Below, in pieces: positions 37,601 through 46,263 of a DNA stretch of 64,000 bases. This DNA is from Tritrichomonas musculus. Lineage: Eukaryota > Parabasalia > Tritrichomonadida > Tritrichomonadidae. The notes beneath the pieces were generated by a model. The model did not search any database and had not been told where the DNA came from. It was given only the letters and a program-made list of their open reading frames with translations. Each line of letters starts with the position of its first letter. The first letter of the stretch is position 1. The stretch covers positions 6,138,001-6,202,000 of the forward strand of contig JAPFFF010000003.1 of assembly GCA_039105265.1 (NCBI GenBank), in the 5' to 3' direction. The position numbers and the translations under genes were made by a program.

Positions 37601-40435
37601 TAACCACTTCTCAGCAACGGTTAAATGTGACCTCGCGATGTTCCAAATTGGTTCGAAAATTGAGAAGTTGTATTCAATTTCAGGAATGATTTCTAATTCA
37701 GTGATTTCGCAACCTAAGAATTCATCTCTTTGCTTATAAATTCTTGACAAGTTCTTCAATGCTTCAAATTCTCTTCGTTTATTATCCAACTTTTCAGCGG
37801 TTTTAATTGGATCATTTTCATCAATTTTAATAAAATGAAAAGTGTTTATTTCATTAAATAATTCTTTCAATTGACTTTCAAGTTTCTTTTTGTTTTCGAA
37901 ATGTTCATCGGTTACATTTCCTTTTTCATTTGCCAATTGAAGCTTGAACTTCGTAATTGACTTAAAGAATTGATAAAGTTGAATCTTGGCTTGATAAACA
38001 TTTGAATAATTTTGATTCGGCTCATATAAAAATTCAGCCATGAAATCAATCAATTTAATAACAAAATTCAAAGAATCATTCATTGAATCAAAGTTGTTCT
38101 CAATATGATCAATCAAGCATCGTTTGTTGTGCCAATGTTCAACACTGTTTGACGGTTGTGACATTTTTTCTTGAAGTGAAAAAGTTAATTCTAACAAGTC
38201 TTTTACTTGATAATCGCCATAAGCGACCAAATAGCGAAGAATGAATTGTTTAAATTCTTCGAATTTGTCGTTTATTAGCTTGAAAAAAGAATTCATGTCG
38301 ACAACAATGAACTTAAACGTCGCAATCGGTTGATAATCATTATTAATTGTATCAATTGCTTTTGTGGCACTTTTTAATGATTGATAAATTATATCAAAAT
38401 TAATTTCATCTTTTGAAACAATTGGCTTCTCATTGTTCATCAAAACAGTGTAAAAGTCTCTTGGCAATATTTCAAAGAGGCACTCAAAGGGATTCTTTGG
38501 AATATCAAAAGCAATTCTAAGTAACTCTTGGAACAATGAATTTAATGAATTAAAATCATCAGTGAAAAATTGAGTCCATTTATCAAGTGAATAATTGAAT
38601 GATTTCTCCATCGATTCCGTCTTAACAACAAGTGGTTCATCTATCTTGTCAGCACGTATCTTAAACACAACATGCGAATCAAATGTGTGAAATATCTCTT
38701 CAATTTCACTTCGGCCAATCTTGAGAAAATCATCAAACGAAGGACACGTACTATCCAAGGATTCATTCGCAGTAACATTAAATTTCACATGATAGTCAGA
38801 AATATAATTTGGCAAATTTGTCAATAATGACGAAACTTGATTTGACAAAACCGTCATTAACCGACATTCAGCCATTTTTGTTATCATTTCTTTTTTATGT
38901 TGACTTTTTCCTTCAATCATATCGTTCGTTAAATTATACATTTTTCGATATAATTGACCTTGTGAAAATTTGACCAATGTGGTCAAATTGAAATGAACTT
39001 CATCAAAGAACTTATTGAGATCAAGTAACCGATCTATCATTTCAAACATTTCTTTGAAAACGTCTTGATTGTCAAATTTCATTAAAAAATCAACAACTTG
39101 AAGCATGATTTTATTATTTGGCAAAACAATCGAGTTAATTCTGGCCTTTTTTAAATGGGCTGGCAAAAATAAATGGGGTACATAAATAGAACTTGGTCCG
39201 AGGCCTTCTTTTTTCAAGTCCTTCCTTTTGAATGGATCGTTCCAATCTTGCGAATATTGAAACTTGGCTTCTGCAATGATAAAATATTCCGTTAATTCAG
39301 TTATGAATGTATTTATTATTGGTAATTTATATTCTTCTTCTTTTAATCTTTTTAAAGAGTTCATTAAAAGTTTAGAATTTGAGGGAGTTTTAATCGTCTT
39401 TGACATTTTGATAAGTTTACTTTGAATACGGCAAATCATGTCAAGTTCTTTCCTCGTTTTTAAGGCCGAATTTCGACGAGTCATGAACCTTTCTTGACTT
39501 TCAAATTCATATCTAACAGAAATTCGATGAACAACTTTTTCTTTATCAGCATTTGTCTCTCCATTGTCGAATTTAATTGTAACCATTTGTCCATCATCAG
39601 AAATACCTACTATTTTACATGGATGCCAATCAGTAGTGAAATCTGGACGATTACAGTATAAAGAAAAGCCATTAAAATAGCCGTCTTCTTGTAGTTTCTT
39701 CCTTGCGGTATCAATTATATTTATATCATAATCGCAATCATCATATAAATATAAAAATTCATTTGCATCATCTTTCTCTTCATCAATTTCACCAGAAAAT
39801 TTACCATAATAAGATTGATGTTTGGATATATCTTTTTGATTTTCTTGAATTAATTTCTTTATTGCTGGTCGAGATGAGTATGGAACTTGTTTTTGTTTGC
39901 TTGGTGATGTTGGTTGTTTACGATTTCGATTTGGTTTTGATTGTGGAATGACTAGTTTTGGTGGGATCATTTGTTTTTTCACTTCTGATGGACTCAATGA
40001 TGAAAATTCACGAGGATGTTGTATTCTTTGTTGAAGAACTTGAGGTACTATTGGATCGTCTTGATAGATAAAAAATTCGTTTGGATATTTTAATTTAACT
40101 AATTCTGAACGAACTCCTTTATTGAGATTAGAATTAAATCTTGCTGATGATGGTATCATTGAGGATTGAAAATTACTATTAAGAATTATAACATCATTAT
40201 TGGCCTGTGCTTGATTTTCATTAATATCATTATTTAAATTTCCTTCTTGAGCGTTTTGGTTGCTATTTTGTCTTGGATTTTCTTCTGCACCGTATAAAAC
40301 ATTAAATAAATTTGCTTTTGATTCTGCCATTTTTTTCTGATTTTCTCTTATTTCACGTTCTTTTTCGATTGGAATTCGACGTCTTGGTGATAAGTCAATC
40401 ATAGGAGTCGGGGTTTGCTTTGGGAAATGACTCAT
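28616..40435 (-). CDS. Divergent inner-arm-type dynein heavy chain, AAA sites degenerate
   Basis: 3,939 residues from the ATG at 40435 (15 further upstream codons are open but lack an ATG). Numbers below count from the upstream end of the open frame. An N-terminal module (about 235-330, WHPCKIVGISDDGQMV ... HRISVRYEFESQERF) resembles the start of single-headed inner-arm dyneins. A tail and linker follow, ending EDMKSVLEKKREIFPRFRFLS (about 1350). AAA1 has GPRRIEKT (about 1536) where GPAGTGKT is expected, VIKGL in place of the acidic Walker B, and TMSVEQG in place of TMNPGY. AAA2 keeps GAPLCGKST (about 1774) and WFVFDGSIENLW. AAA3 has GSSEIDKS (about 2137). AAA4 has no P-loop. The stalk and microtubule-binding domain (about 2695-2985) are well kept (GLSPRDLAVIKGMNHPP). 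AAA5, AAA6 and a shortened C-terminus follow. It should bind microtubules but may lack normal motor ATPase. The frame is fully open, so it is not a pseudogene. Confidence 0.93.
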   Translation of the reverse strand: MSHFPKQTPTPMIDLSPRRRIPIEKEREIRENQKKMAESKANLFNVLYGAEENPRQNSNQNAQEGNLNNDINENQAQANNDVIILNSNFQSSMIPSSARFNSNLNKGVRSELVKLKYPNEFFIYQDDPIVPQVLQQRIQHPREFSSLSPSEVKKQMIPPKLVIPQSKPNRNRKQPTSPSKQKQVPYSSRPAIKKLIQENQKDISKHQSYYGKFSGEIDEEKDDANEFLYLYDDCDYDINIIDTARKKLQEDGYFNGFSLYCNRPDFTTDWHPCKIVGISDDGQMVTIKFDNGETNADKEKVVHRISVRYEFESQERFMTRRNSALKTRKELDMICRIQSKLIKMSKTIKTPSNSKLLMNSLKRLKEEEYKLPIINTFITELTEYFIIAEAKFQYSQDWNDPFKRKDLKKEGLGPSSIYVPHLFLPAHLKKARINSIVLPNNKIMLQVVDFLMKFDNQDVFKEMFEMIDRLLDLNKFFDEVHFNLTTLVKFSQGQLYRKMYNLTNDMIEGKSQHKKEMITKMAECRLMTVLSNQVSSLLTNLPNYISDYHVKFNVTANESLDSTCPSFDDFLKIGRSEIEEIFHTFDSHVVFKIRADKIDEPLVVKTESMEKSFNYSLDKWTQFFTDDFNSLNSLFQELLRIAFDIPKNPFECLFEILPRDFYTVLMNNEKPIVSKDEINFDIIYQSLKSATKAIDTINNDYQPIATFKFIVVDMNSFFKLINDKFEEFKQFILRYLVAYGDYQVKDLLELTFSLQEKMSQPSNSVEHWHNKRCLIDHIENNFDSMNDSLNFVIKLIDFMAEFLYEPNQNYSNVYQAKIQLYQFFKSITKFKLQLANEKGNVTDEHFENKKKLESQLKELFNEINTFHFIKIDENDPIKTAEKLDNKRREFEALKNLSRIYKQRDEFLGCEITELEIIPEIEYNFSIFEPIWNIARSHLTVAEKWLTTIFTQLNHAEITETIQNWTSSLNDVKNILDNVFNDNENEVNSYLTHIRDYLLNSSESLNIHPLRDSVLSLIQKNNDLLSHVPILRELSNPALRARHWSKISEVIQLRIGTNEGVTWYWLIESGIESQLLLISSISRSAKMEYRIEKALSQMCIELSNLNLKTTCVKGLNKLDDPSSALELISRHRLKIQELFIPPYVQPFLQKVTDYEILLNNLKKTLKQTIEAQDKFDELQPALESEDIKLQAPELAKSFKEKVSRFNDFSKNLNLNISFHQIASNQQFVEMSRELNLGLDAVREDMKSVLEKKREIFPRFRFLSDSQLVLIISNSRTPSMTKGLFSLMYPAIKEAIIEDEQFCVGFKSFDDEIVTFNEKIWIYHNCVEKWHLLFDQQIVLTMKHNLRALLDQPPVDANKMISQFPSQIVNLYTEIMFTSMITKAYSAIENSLNQRKEESFNELFTAILNRISTQIQKLSQIIQKNYKQQFSNLLLILSRHKQIVSQILNDHLMTSSSNLWISSPKYFVDDENTNVTVSIAGVTMNYGFDYVGISSLPLYGDNKYICNSFALLIDSGFSPLICGPRRIEKTNLVINFAHMIGRQPFFFPCVSHSSFEKIQKMAENVSKINSFLVIKGLLKLKPDVLNQLSVMLLNTRNKRNSDCSIFATMSVEQGKSISEVFRVAFRPIIFNDFDCHSVLSSLFVAHGINDYEKIVSKIETLFSLLEKSFIPPLSSCLTPSVLLKIIRQKPFETNDSLELQMRQRLVTYFDTILSYDEYSQVLPLIEKVLGPIEESNSNKVKVPLFEYFTKSLDLYTGVIVFGAPLCGKSTLIEKVGKSKNSELLFINPQAIDFKELYGEDSCGLLGSLLQSPSKSLKKGDEYDQKWFVFDGSIENLWLDTLLIAFSKSKRLCFGDGSMFNLSNNVRFIFETSDISAATPTALSQCATVYISKEEVTYEMRLDNFLKELNKNSKIIEQLSNKIIGSTIDSQVLLDAIREFSLFFIPQVIDFIKKQNFIQSLSSLHFINNYFTLLSSSVIEYYYVEYSDALRVKHSAEELIKDVPNLALFSLFWTFAAPFSDENRMMIDGFIQSLIRSSEKYSSVFTFKAFKMSDIFFNTETHQWEEWNRGLTSNLFIYDQETVDNSLDSQLTEMTPMHLLIPESILYPTLYITKTLITQNKNIMFCGSSEIDKSVISDLCFKSPYALKNLSPTTYLFQKNGTHHLLRSMVHTILPDMQFSPSFSARKPFLSLINFDSSSNSSAAELIRFITEHDYMYNTKTFVKEVTSGIRFLITTEEQEINQRLAHHAFVIQIQNPAKGTKIDTLIKSIKVLWNIDTNANVIASSLMSLLNESTKFFSFNIKHIFHLIHRVATVSLNKSPEFLTEAISHESVRVFYDPTHNSQILTKINQTVKHLSTVLKSNFIDATEITDKKLLVNFNSNGYSEYSINTDLNSIDTELNTKQLTKKPTQLRYISSSPFYLNDKEMLANLDPCLRMDVLRLARIVSLPRNHVFILTNLQFLPKQLLEGCQSLIGGEIHYKDNDRSVMDCFHDAFLKAGQTQTHQYLLIEVEGLSKEEKLLVTSLLNNYNVFGLFKRGEMLKILTKMYRKGESNSFGEETLEATQGYNELTSQFLDNCVTYSHWVLADHPPLSCPEFIEFASAFQPFFATDIALKSYIENEFSSKLEHSEIIDIIEPERLEALLTSVRTNPLFQSVPYTKSYSYSFSFLNVFIQSFNELCENLKQKKIEFEEIDECSNKLKTFLNDTKTSLQNMESDLVIISGQIEESMKQLEILNEITQKHKDKLEEETAILYKEETAAAAMKKECESEIHASKEALNKSVQELKGLSPRDLAVIKGMNHPPRGVLLIVRALMFILGNDKNIKPNETDEELAEKWPMGKKILNDPSFVSVLIEKANNPLNEADIKKLKCICDDENFDPSIVERSSSAAKSICQFIRSLLPYYEANLTFKSKMKKMESFQENLAQLRAKHNEAMNKLNEANRESISLQNRQGENIKSKVSTEQRLKNKREKIAHYTELYEMIEPLFNNWNEQKDEFLNFASIASVQLIMKLFYHKWASPLSNSKRIEFLSKLREIFSNLSIEIDPLIQYARNKTKVENDDIKALRSFFIIQSNQSVFHKYRFKYPVSENWLENALMLSIENKRWCIVEGLNQCPLNYLKQVCLTSKFTYISANSPFFENEFLTAIRENSFVLLFDFNFDSPSSLIVRTQQAMKSGESLRVHLQNGEIEEVNIDPSFIVFFDASTLTDQRIVRLDLGYVKIGFDTDDVRERIRFSLFETTDLVFTENLKRLENSLIEKEAELVDAQKKLKQFMQESNEVIFDDEELQEGFFTHISAVQVFKQEIDRIENERNELMQNNENSLQMATEIVSMFEGTEIIPHLWRIFENCLSSMQSFDFNKLKVSILATVVKEFGLVKTVPLVLKILSQNASISEHDDEENIENSPIEKVDNFESTIQFIEKRCPSILFNVQCPSLLLNEASGHKPVVLNSCQTVWLPSLLINYLNSTCLICSPVNSLKSVQSSINTGKVVISICSSLAEMHQLMPALSFVLSSSNYMSKDFAFIIVVLSDLFLDDIKSSVFPILNKCEVIKVDQPLHFGASTTSSIQSLSQFFKQKNLNGHKNESMSIDPSIMASMSLFDASANIFNVTVHNGFYFNFCDTIIALDFIAKNKNLMKVNPSSILQLGKFLIDFLYATEFPNETESLFSIWQRIFDNRQQNLPFHISSVVSEKQMTFNFDLKSFGFSEYLDSYFKKLNYTRWKKEIDQNSSDSNLNILSICDNSNLSAFVDSEKKLLKIDKELLKFVEKLEVPSFWMNEKRCAVVHIISILARREKVDSEVSFKIFNLMSKPEILNFSLLFDPIKLLVAMRTNFAIDNEIDLNSVSLFLSSESELNDYSQKVKGLICVGAEIKNDLFVKNNDKCCHLPVLSIKADKSNDDQMNNDIREVDVFSAGQSLFKVKIKIDLENQPELIFLYIPTINDMFE

Positions 40436-40899
40436 TTGATTTTTATTTTTTTTTTCAGAATCAAAAAAACGGATATTCAATACAAAAGTTGTTTAGCAAA
40501 CAATTTTTAAAAGGAAATTTTATTTGTTGAATGAAACCAAAATTCAAAAAAAAATCATCAATATCTTTTACAAAACCCTTTATTCTCATGAGTTATTAAT
40601 ATAATTATATTTATAAAATAATGTTGATCATCTTAATCAATTTGTGCAAGTGTCTTATATTATAATTAAAACAAGTATTATTTTTAAAATAAAAAACGGA
40701 GATAAATACTATTACGCATTTTAAATCAATCATCGGAATCTTAATCAGTCTTATTCCGTAAATGAACTCAAATGAATGAAGAAAATAAAGCAATTTATAA
40801 AGAGAAAGAATTCATTGTATATAAATATATATGTATAAAAGCAAAATAAAAAAAAGTATATTTTATGATTATCTATAAATAAAAAAAATCTAAAGTAAA
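40436..40899. other. AT-rich spacer between dynein and DOCK genes
   Basis: About 460 bases with no credible gene; a 60-codon minus frame inside it shows no features. It should hold the dynein promoter and the 3' end of the DOCK gene. Confidence 0.5.
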
Positions 40900-43800
40900 T
40901 CAATCTTCCTCTTCATCGATGTATTTGGTCAGTTTATCACTAAGGGATGCAAAGCCAGCTTCAAGTTCGTTTTGAAGAGGAATGAACATTGGATTCTTTG
41001 CGACATAAGTACCATGCAATTTGAGAGCTTCTTCGTTAACTTTCAAGAAAAGTTTGAACGTGTATCTCAGTTTATCTTTGTATTTTTCCATCTTTGATTG
41101 ATCACCTTCTAATTTTCTTCTAGAATTGGACAAGAAGACTTCAACCATTCTCGAAGGGCCTTCATTTACCATGACCAATAAAGAACCGTGCAAAAGTTGT
41201 TGGATATTTCTAAAGTCGTTTTGAGAAATGGCAGCCTGAATTTGTTGGCATCTATCTCTAAGTTGTCTGTATGAAACTTTGATTGGTTCGAAGTTTTTGT
41301 TAACAATTTCAATAACTTCTTCAATCTTAAAAATAGAAGGCATTCTATTTTTAACAGTCAACAAAGTTCTTCGTAACCATTGATGTTCAATTGAGCCTTG
41401 TGCTTTGCTTCCTTGAGTGAAAGGTGTATCAAAGAAGAAAGTCTTAATCATGTGAGATCGGTTATAGGATGTTGTTCTTAACAATTGTTCTGCCTTAGGG
41501 AAGTATGGTTCAACAAAAGTAATTTGAATGTATCCGTTATTTTTGGTATCTAAATTGTCACGATCAACATCACCACTTTCTTTGATTAATTCAATTGATT
41601 TATTTGGGAACTTTTGCTTATAATGATCGATAAGACGATTTGATAATTCGAAAAGATGAGTCAGCATCTTTTCATGATAAATATAGGTCTTGCCATCATC
41701 TTTTCCAAAGACATCGCCATAGTAAGCAATTCGGAAGTAATGACCAAAGAGCGGATCTTGTTCAGCAGGAATTTTAGAAAGCATCATTTGGACTGTGTGC
41801 TCTATCTTGAAGAATCTTTGTGTATAATAAAAGCTCTTCTTGCTTTCTAAAATAGGCCACATGATGCCAATTATTCCTATCGCTTGTTCATAAATGAGCA
41901 TCTGCGATTTGTTGTTAAAACTCATTTTAGTCAAGTTCAACAATAATGATATCAATGATTTCAAGTTAAATTTTGGTGAATCACAGTAGCCGATCATGTT
42001 AGGACAATCATCATCTTTGTACATGGCAAAAGATGTCATTGAGCAAATGCTTTCAAATGCTTTTGCTGCATGATATTCATTAAAGATTGGTTTAATTCGA
42101 TTTTGGAGCGTTAAGTATTCAAGAACAATAGCAGCAATTAAAAGTTTGGCTTGAACAGCTTCATCTAAATAATCGGCAGCTAAATTCATATCGGAAAGTT
42201 TGTTCAATAATTCAATAACGACATCTGGGGAATATTCAAAGATTTCGATTAGATGCCAGAAAAGTTGGCTTCTTGTTTCAATATCCATGGTTGGATTTTT
42301 CATAGTTTTTATAGTATCAAGATAATCAGCAACTAAGTGGCATAAGAACTTCAAGTTACCACGATTAAAGAAGGAAGTGGCATCATTGGTGTCATCAGTA
42401 TTGTTGTTTGCATTATGTGATTCTTCTTCCTCTTCTTCAACTTCAGGATTCTCTATTACTTTATTCTGCTGTTGCCTTGGACGTTGTTCAGGGGGAAGTC
42501 CTTGACAAAGATTGTCAAGGGTCATTTGAAGTTCATCTTCATTAAGTTGATATATTGATCGTGTAATTACTGCCAATGATCTCCTAGTATCTCCATATCT
42601 CTCTCGGTCTTTATCAAAGAGAGTATTTATGAAGTTAACAAGGCAATTTTGCTCGTTTTTAGATATTTTGAAAAGATTTACAAGAATCTTAGGAAGAGGA
42701 GGACAATAATATTTAAAGAGGAATGAGATGTCTTTTTGTGCAATAACAGTTGGAATTGACATTAAGATAGGCAAGAAATCTGCAACCATGTTAGAACATA
42801 AAACATGATAAGTTAAAAATCCAAGTTCTCTCATTTGCTCATTAACATTGATCATGATTGTCATAGCATTGAGGATTGCTGCTTGTATTGAATAGGTGAT
42901 TTCTCGATGATAAATTGAAGAGTCATTTTTAACTTCAGTAATATCGAGGATAAAATGAAGAGAATCAAAGAATTCACTAGGATTTTCTATGTTCTTGAAC
43001 CATTCATGTATTGGTTCGCTATCAGTCATGGATTCAAGAATGAAAGCAAAGTAGATGATGACAGAATGAACTCTTCCATTAGGGCAAAATCTAGCAAACG
43101 GCATCTTTTGTAAAGGACTAATAGCAGGAAGTGTGTCTAACAGTCTTTGTGCTATATCTCTCTTAATATTTTGAGGGAGTGTTTCTATTGAAAAGTTTAG
43201 GGCCTGGAAAACTTGATCGTTGTGAGATCTTGAATATCTTAAAAGTTCAATTAGAGTTGAAATCATTTTGTCTGAATTCATTACTGATAGGTAGAGGAAT
43301 TTAGGATGGAATAATTCATAAATGAAGAGGGTGATTTCATGACGAGTCTTTAAATTATATATCATCGAATTTGCGCCTTCTATAGAAGCGCCATAGCAGC
43401 CAATATCCATTAACAAGTTCATGAACTTTGCGTATTCTACAGCTTTTTCTCTTGTAGGATTTTGGCCAATGGCATATGGAACTTTTCGAAGGAATTTTGT
43501 ATAAGAGTCTCCAAATGATCTGTCTTTTGTTAAATAAATTGATTTAATGATCAGCATGAATAAAAATTGATATAAGCCACTTGGTATATCTGGAAATTCT
43601 GCAAGTCCTTCCAATATTTTATTATGATATTCGGCATTCGGATGACGAAATGAAAGAACTTGGGCATAAATTTGGAAATAGTCATCTGTTCTTTCTTTCC
43701 AGGTTTCTTTGAGTGAGTTGTAAAGATTATTTAATGCTTGGCATGCATTGGATGGATTTTCTTTGAAATTCTGAATAATAAATTCAACAATGACGTAAAA

Positions 43801-46263
43801 GTTTTCAATAAGTTGGCTTTTCTTTACTTGCTTTAAAGAATCTGTTTTACTACCTTTTGAACTGTAAAATTCAAATAAGTTAGCATCAGAAGCAAGCAAT
43901 GTCGATGTAATTAGCGTGCTAAATGTCATTGAATTTGCAGAATCAGTTTTTGCATCAGATTTGCCACGTCTATTATAATTAACAGGATATGTGTGTGATC
44001 CATTAGTAATAAATTTGTTAGCAGATTCAAAAATAGGAATTGTGACTTGTCCAACCCATGTTTTTTGTTCTTTACTTTTCTTCAAAATAAGATGATATAA
44101 ATCAATATGGATCAAAAGTTTTGGTGGAACAGGAAATGGTAAATCAAAAATAAAAACTTGATCATAAGCTACTTTTTGCTCATGGTAAAAGCATCTCGTC
44201 TTTTCAAGATTTGTTAATTTTGGTGGATCCATATGTGAATGAATATAACTTAAGCCGTCTAAGTCATTGTCTAACCTAAGAGTTATTTCGCAGTATATGT
44301 TTCGAGCTTTAATATTTCTAGGAGGTTTGAGATTGATTTGTTCAATATGAAGTGATATTTTATGAGAAAGCCTAATATTTGGATAAATTGCTGGCGGAGG
44401 AAGTTCATTCAAATAGATTAAATCATAATCTGGATAGGCAACGGTGGGATGAATGGCACGACTAAGCAAAACATCAAGAGTTATTTTCATCTTGTAATCA
44501 CCTTCTCTCATTTTCTTTTTAATTGATTCTTGAATATTATCTTTTATTTTTTGAGCTGAAAATGGAGAATTCACCTGATAAAAGTTTTGGAATGTGTATT
44601 GTCCAACTTGTCCTGAGAAAATTTCAGTTGTGCTTGAGCTTTTTACTAGATCGTATAGATTTGCAAAAGTATATGCAAAAACTGTCAAAATGTCTGCATT
44701 CTTCTTTGGAAATGTCTTTGCAATGTTGAGTTTTGCATTTGTTTCAAAGCCAGATCCCTTTAAGTAGTACTTGTTAACTGGAGCATTTCCTTCAACGGTA
44801 ATTGGATGTGAAACGGCAATAACAAGAAAAGTGTTTTTGATATTTGTTTCGGAGGCAAAATCTTGAGGAAGTTCGAAAACGCCCTGTTTGTTAAGATTGA
44901 TTTCAATTGGAGAAGAGCTGTCTTTAGCAATTTGCGTGGCGCATTCAGGGGCAAAATTCCATTCTTCTGATATGAACTTTTTAGCTGTATAAAGATAAGC
45001 TGTAAAGAAAAATGGTTCTAAAGGTTTGGGCATCATATCAAAATCCTTCAAAGTTAATAATAAAAATGGCGATGCATCTTGATTTAATTGTTCTTCTTTT
45101 ACAGGGTTAAGGAGAAAGCGTGGATGTAATGGTGGTTGATTGATAGAATAGCTTCTGTAAACTGATGGGCCTTCCCTTTGGTCAGATTGAGGCTTATCTG
45201 TGTCATTTATGAATGTTATTGATTTTGAAAGTTCTGCTTCTTCTCTGTCTGGATAATTAAGGTTTTCCATTTCAATTCTGTTAACTTTCTCTGAAAATAT
45301 TTTAACAGGAATAGAGTTTTGGAAATTTTTATTATTATTTTGTTCGTCCCTAGCCTTTAAATAATCAGAATATGGTGAAAAGAATGGATTTTCCTGTTCA
45401 TTTATATTTTTTATCATTGAATTAAACCATTCATAATCTTGTAGCTCTTGATGATTCTGGATGAAAGTTGCAACTTCTTCATCTTCTTTTTTGAGTTGAT
45501 CATTGTCCGCTGAAATAACGTATTCAGGTCCAGGTTCATAACTGAAAGGTTCGATTATTTTGCCATCTCCTGTTTCCTGAACGTTTGGAAGAGCTGCTGT
45601 TGACATAGTTCGTTTCCTATTTGATGTAAAAACTTCAGAAATTAGGCCATCATCATCATCAGTTTTCATAAGTCTCTCTTCAAGAAACTTTAATTTGGAA
45701 GTACTTGTCTGAGAACGTAAAAAATTGGTGCCTGGTGTTGAATTTAATGATTGATCAATGGGAGCCCCCATTGATTTTCGACGAGGATAATTTTGATTAA
45801 TTTTTGTTGCAAGAGGTTTGGTAGTCTGGGCAAAAGAATCATCAGGAGCAAAATGAGGAAGTTTGACTGACTTTGTTTGTGTTGTATCTGAATTTTGAGA
45901 TTGTGAGAAAGGTGGAACATGATCCGACTTTTGAGAATCATGTGAACTTTGTTCTTGGTCTGAATCTTTTGATTTTTTTGAGTATGATGAGCTATATGAA
46001 TAAGATTCTGAGTAGGAAGTTTCATCTGAATCCTTTTGTGATTTCGTTTTGTCTTCTTGTTTTTCTGCTTGTAAAGTTTGCGTTTTTTCAGGTGGCTTTT
46101 CTTGCTGTTCTTGCTGAGGTTCATTGTTTGTAATTTCTTGTTGATCTTGTTTGAGTGGATTTGTTTCTTGTGCCTGCTCTTGGGCTTGTGCATTATCATC
46201 ATCAGATTGCTCTCCTGACTCAGAGTAAGAAGAAGAAGTTGATCCCCAAGAATCAGAACTCAT
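40900..46263 (-). CDS. DOCK-family Rho/Rac guanine exchange factor
   Basis: 1,787 residues. The first 220 residues are disordered, rich in Ser, Gln, Glu and Asp. A DHR-1/C2 domain lies at about 640-790 (KISLHIEQINLKPPRNIKAR ... FDLPFPVPPKLLIHIDLYHL). Armadillo-like helices run from about 830 to 1450. DHR-2 fills the C-terminus from about 1500: FGHYFRIAYYGDVFG, then NGYIQITFVEPYF, then TFFFDTPFTQGS, then EHQWLRRTLLTV, and finally VNEGP at about 1696, which matches the nucleotide-sensor loop (VN.GP) that expels GDP. DHR-2 activates Rac/Cdc42 GTPases to drive actin remodelling; DHR-1 binds phosphoinositides. No SH3 and no PH domain is evident, unlike animal DOCK-A/B and zizimin types. An acidic insert (EVEEEEEES) interrupts the helical middle. 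Likely active. Confidence 0.93.
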   Translation of the reverse strand: MSSDSWGSTSSSYSESGEQSDDDNAQAQEQAQETNPLKQDQQEITNNEPQQEQQEKPPEKTQTLQAEKQEDKTKSQKDSDETSYSESYSYSSSYSKKSKDSDQEQSSHDSQKSDHVPPFSQSQNSDTTQTKSVKLPHFAPDDSFAQTTKPLATKINQNYPRRKSMGAPIDQSLNSTPGTNFLRSQTSTSKLKFLEERLMKTDDDDGLISEVFTSNRKRTMSTAALPNVQETGDGKIIEPFSYEPGPEYVISADNDQLKKEDEEVATFIQNHQELQDYEWFNSMIKNINEQENPFFSPYSDYLKARDEQNNNKNFQNSIPVKIFSEKVNRIEMENLNYPDREEAELSKSITFINDTDKPQSDQREGPSVYRSYSINQPPLHPRFLLNPVKEEQLNQDASPFLLLTLKDFDMMPKPLEPFFFTAYLYTAKKFISEEWNFAPECATQIAKDSSSPIEINLNKQGVFELPQDFASETNIKNTFLVIAVSHPITVEGNAPVNKYYLKGSGFETNAKLNIAKTFPKKNADILTVFAYTFANLYDLVKSSSTTEIFSGQVGQYTFQNFYQVNSPFSAQKIKDNIQESIKKKMREGDYKMKITLDVLLSRAIHPTVAYPDYDLIYLNELPPPAIYPNIRLSHKISLHIEQINLKPPRNIKARNIYCEITLRLDNDLDGLSYIHSHMDPPKLTNLEKTRCFYHEQKVAYDQVFIFDLPFPVPPKLLIHIDLYHLILKKSKEQKTWVGQVTIPIFESANKFITNGSHTYPVNYNRRGKSDAKTDSANSMTFSTLITSTLLASDANLFEFYSSKGSKTDSLKQVKKSQLIENFYVIVEFIIQNFKENPSNACQALNNLYNSLKETWKERTDDYFQIYAQVLSFRHPNAEYHNKILEGLAEFPDIPSGLYQFLFMLIIKSIYLTKDRSFGDSYTKFLRKVPYAIGQNPTREKAVEYAKFMNLLMDIGCYGASIEGANSMIYNLKTRHEITLFIYELFHPKFLYLSVMNSDKMISTLIELLRYSRSHNDQVFQALNFSIETLPQNIKRDIAQRLLDTLPAISPLQKMPFARFCPNGRVHSVIIYFAFILESMTDSEPIHEWFKNIENPSEFFDSLHFILDITEVKNDSSIYHREITYSIQAAILNAMTIMINVNEQMRELGFLTYHVLCSNMVADFLPILMSIPTVIAQKDISFLFKYYCPPLPKILVNLFKISKNEQNCLVNFINTLFDKDRERYGDTRRSLAVITRSIYQLNEDELQMTLDNLCQGLPPEQRPRQQQNKVIENPEVEEEEEESHNANNNTDDTNDATSFFNRGNLKFLCHLVADYLDTIKTMKNPTMDIETRSQLFWHLIEIFEYSPDVVIELLNKLSDMNLAADYLDEAVQAKLLIAAIVLEYLTLQNRIKPIFNEYHAAKAFESICSMTSFAMYKDDDCPNMIGYCDSPKFNLKSLISLLLNLTKMSFNNKSQMLIYEQAIGIIGIMWPILESKKSFYYTQRFFKIEHTVQMMLSKIPAEQDPLFGHYFRIAYYGDVFGKDDGKTYIYHEKMLTHLFELSNRLIDHYKQKFPNKSIELIKESGDVDRDNLDTKNNGYIQITFVEPYFPKAEQLLRTTSYNRSHMIKTFFFDTPFTQGSKAQGSIEHQWLRRTLLTVKNRMPSIFKIEEVIEIVNKNFEPIKVSYRQLRDRCQQIQAAISQNDFRNIQQLLHGSLLVMVNEGPSRMVEVFLSNSRRKLEGDQSKMEKYKDKLRYTFKLFLKVNEEALKLHGTYVAKNPMFIPLQNELEAGFASLSDKLTKYIDEEED

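Noticed and set aside
28616-40435. Dynein gene as a pseudogene
   Set aside because: A frame of nearly 12 kb is fully open with conserved linker, stalk and AAA2, which neutral decay would not leave.
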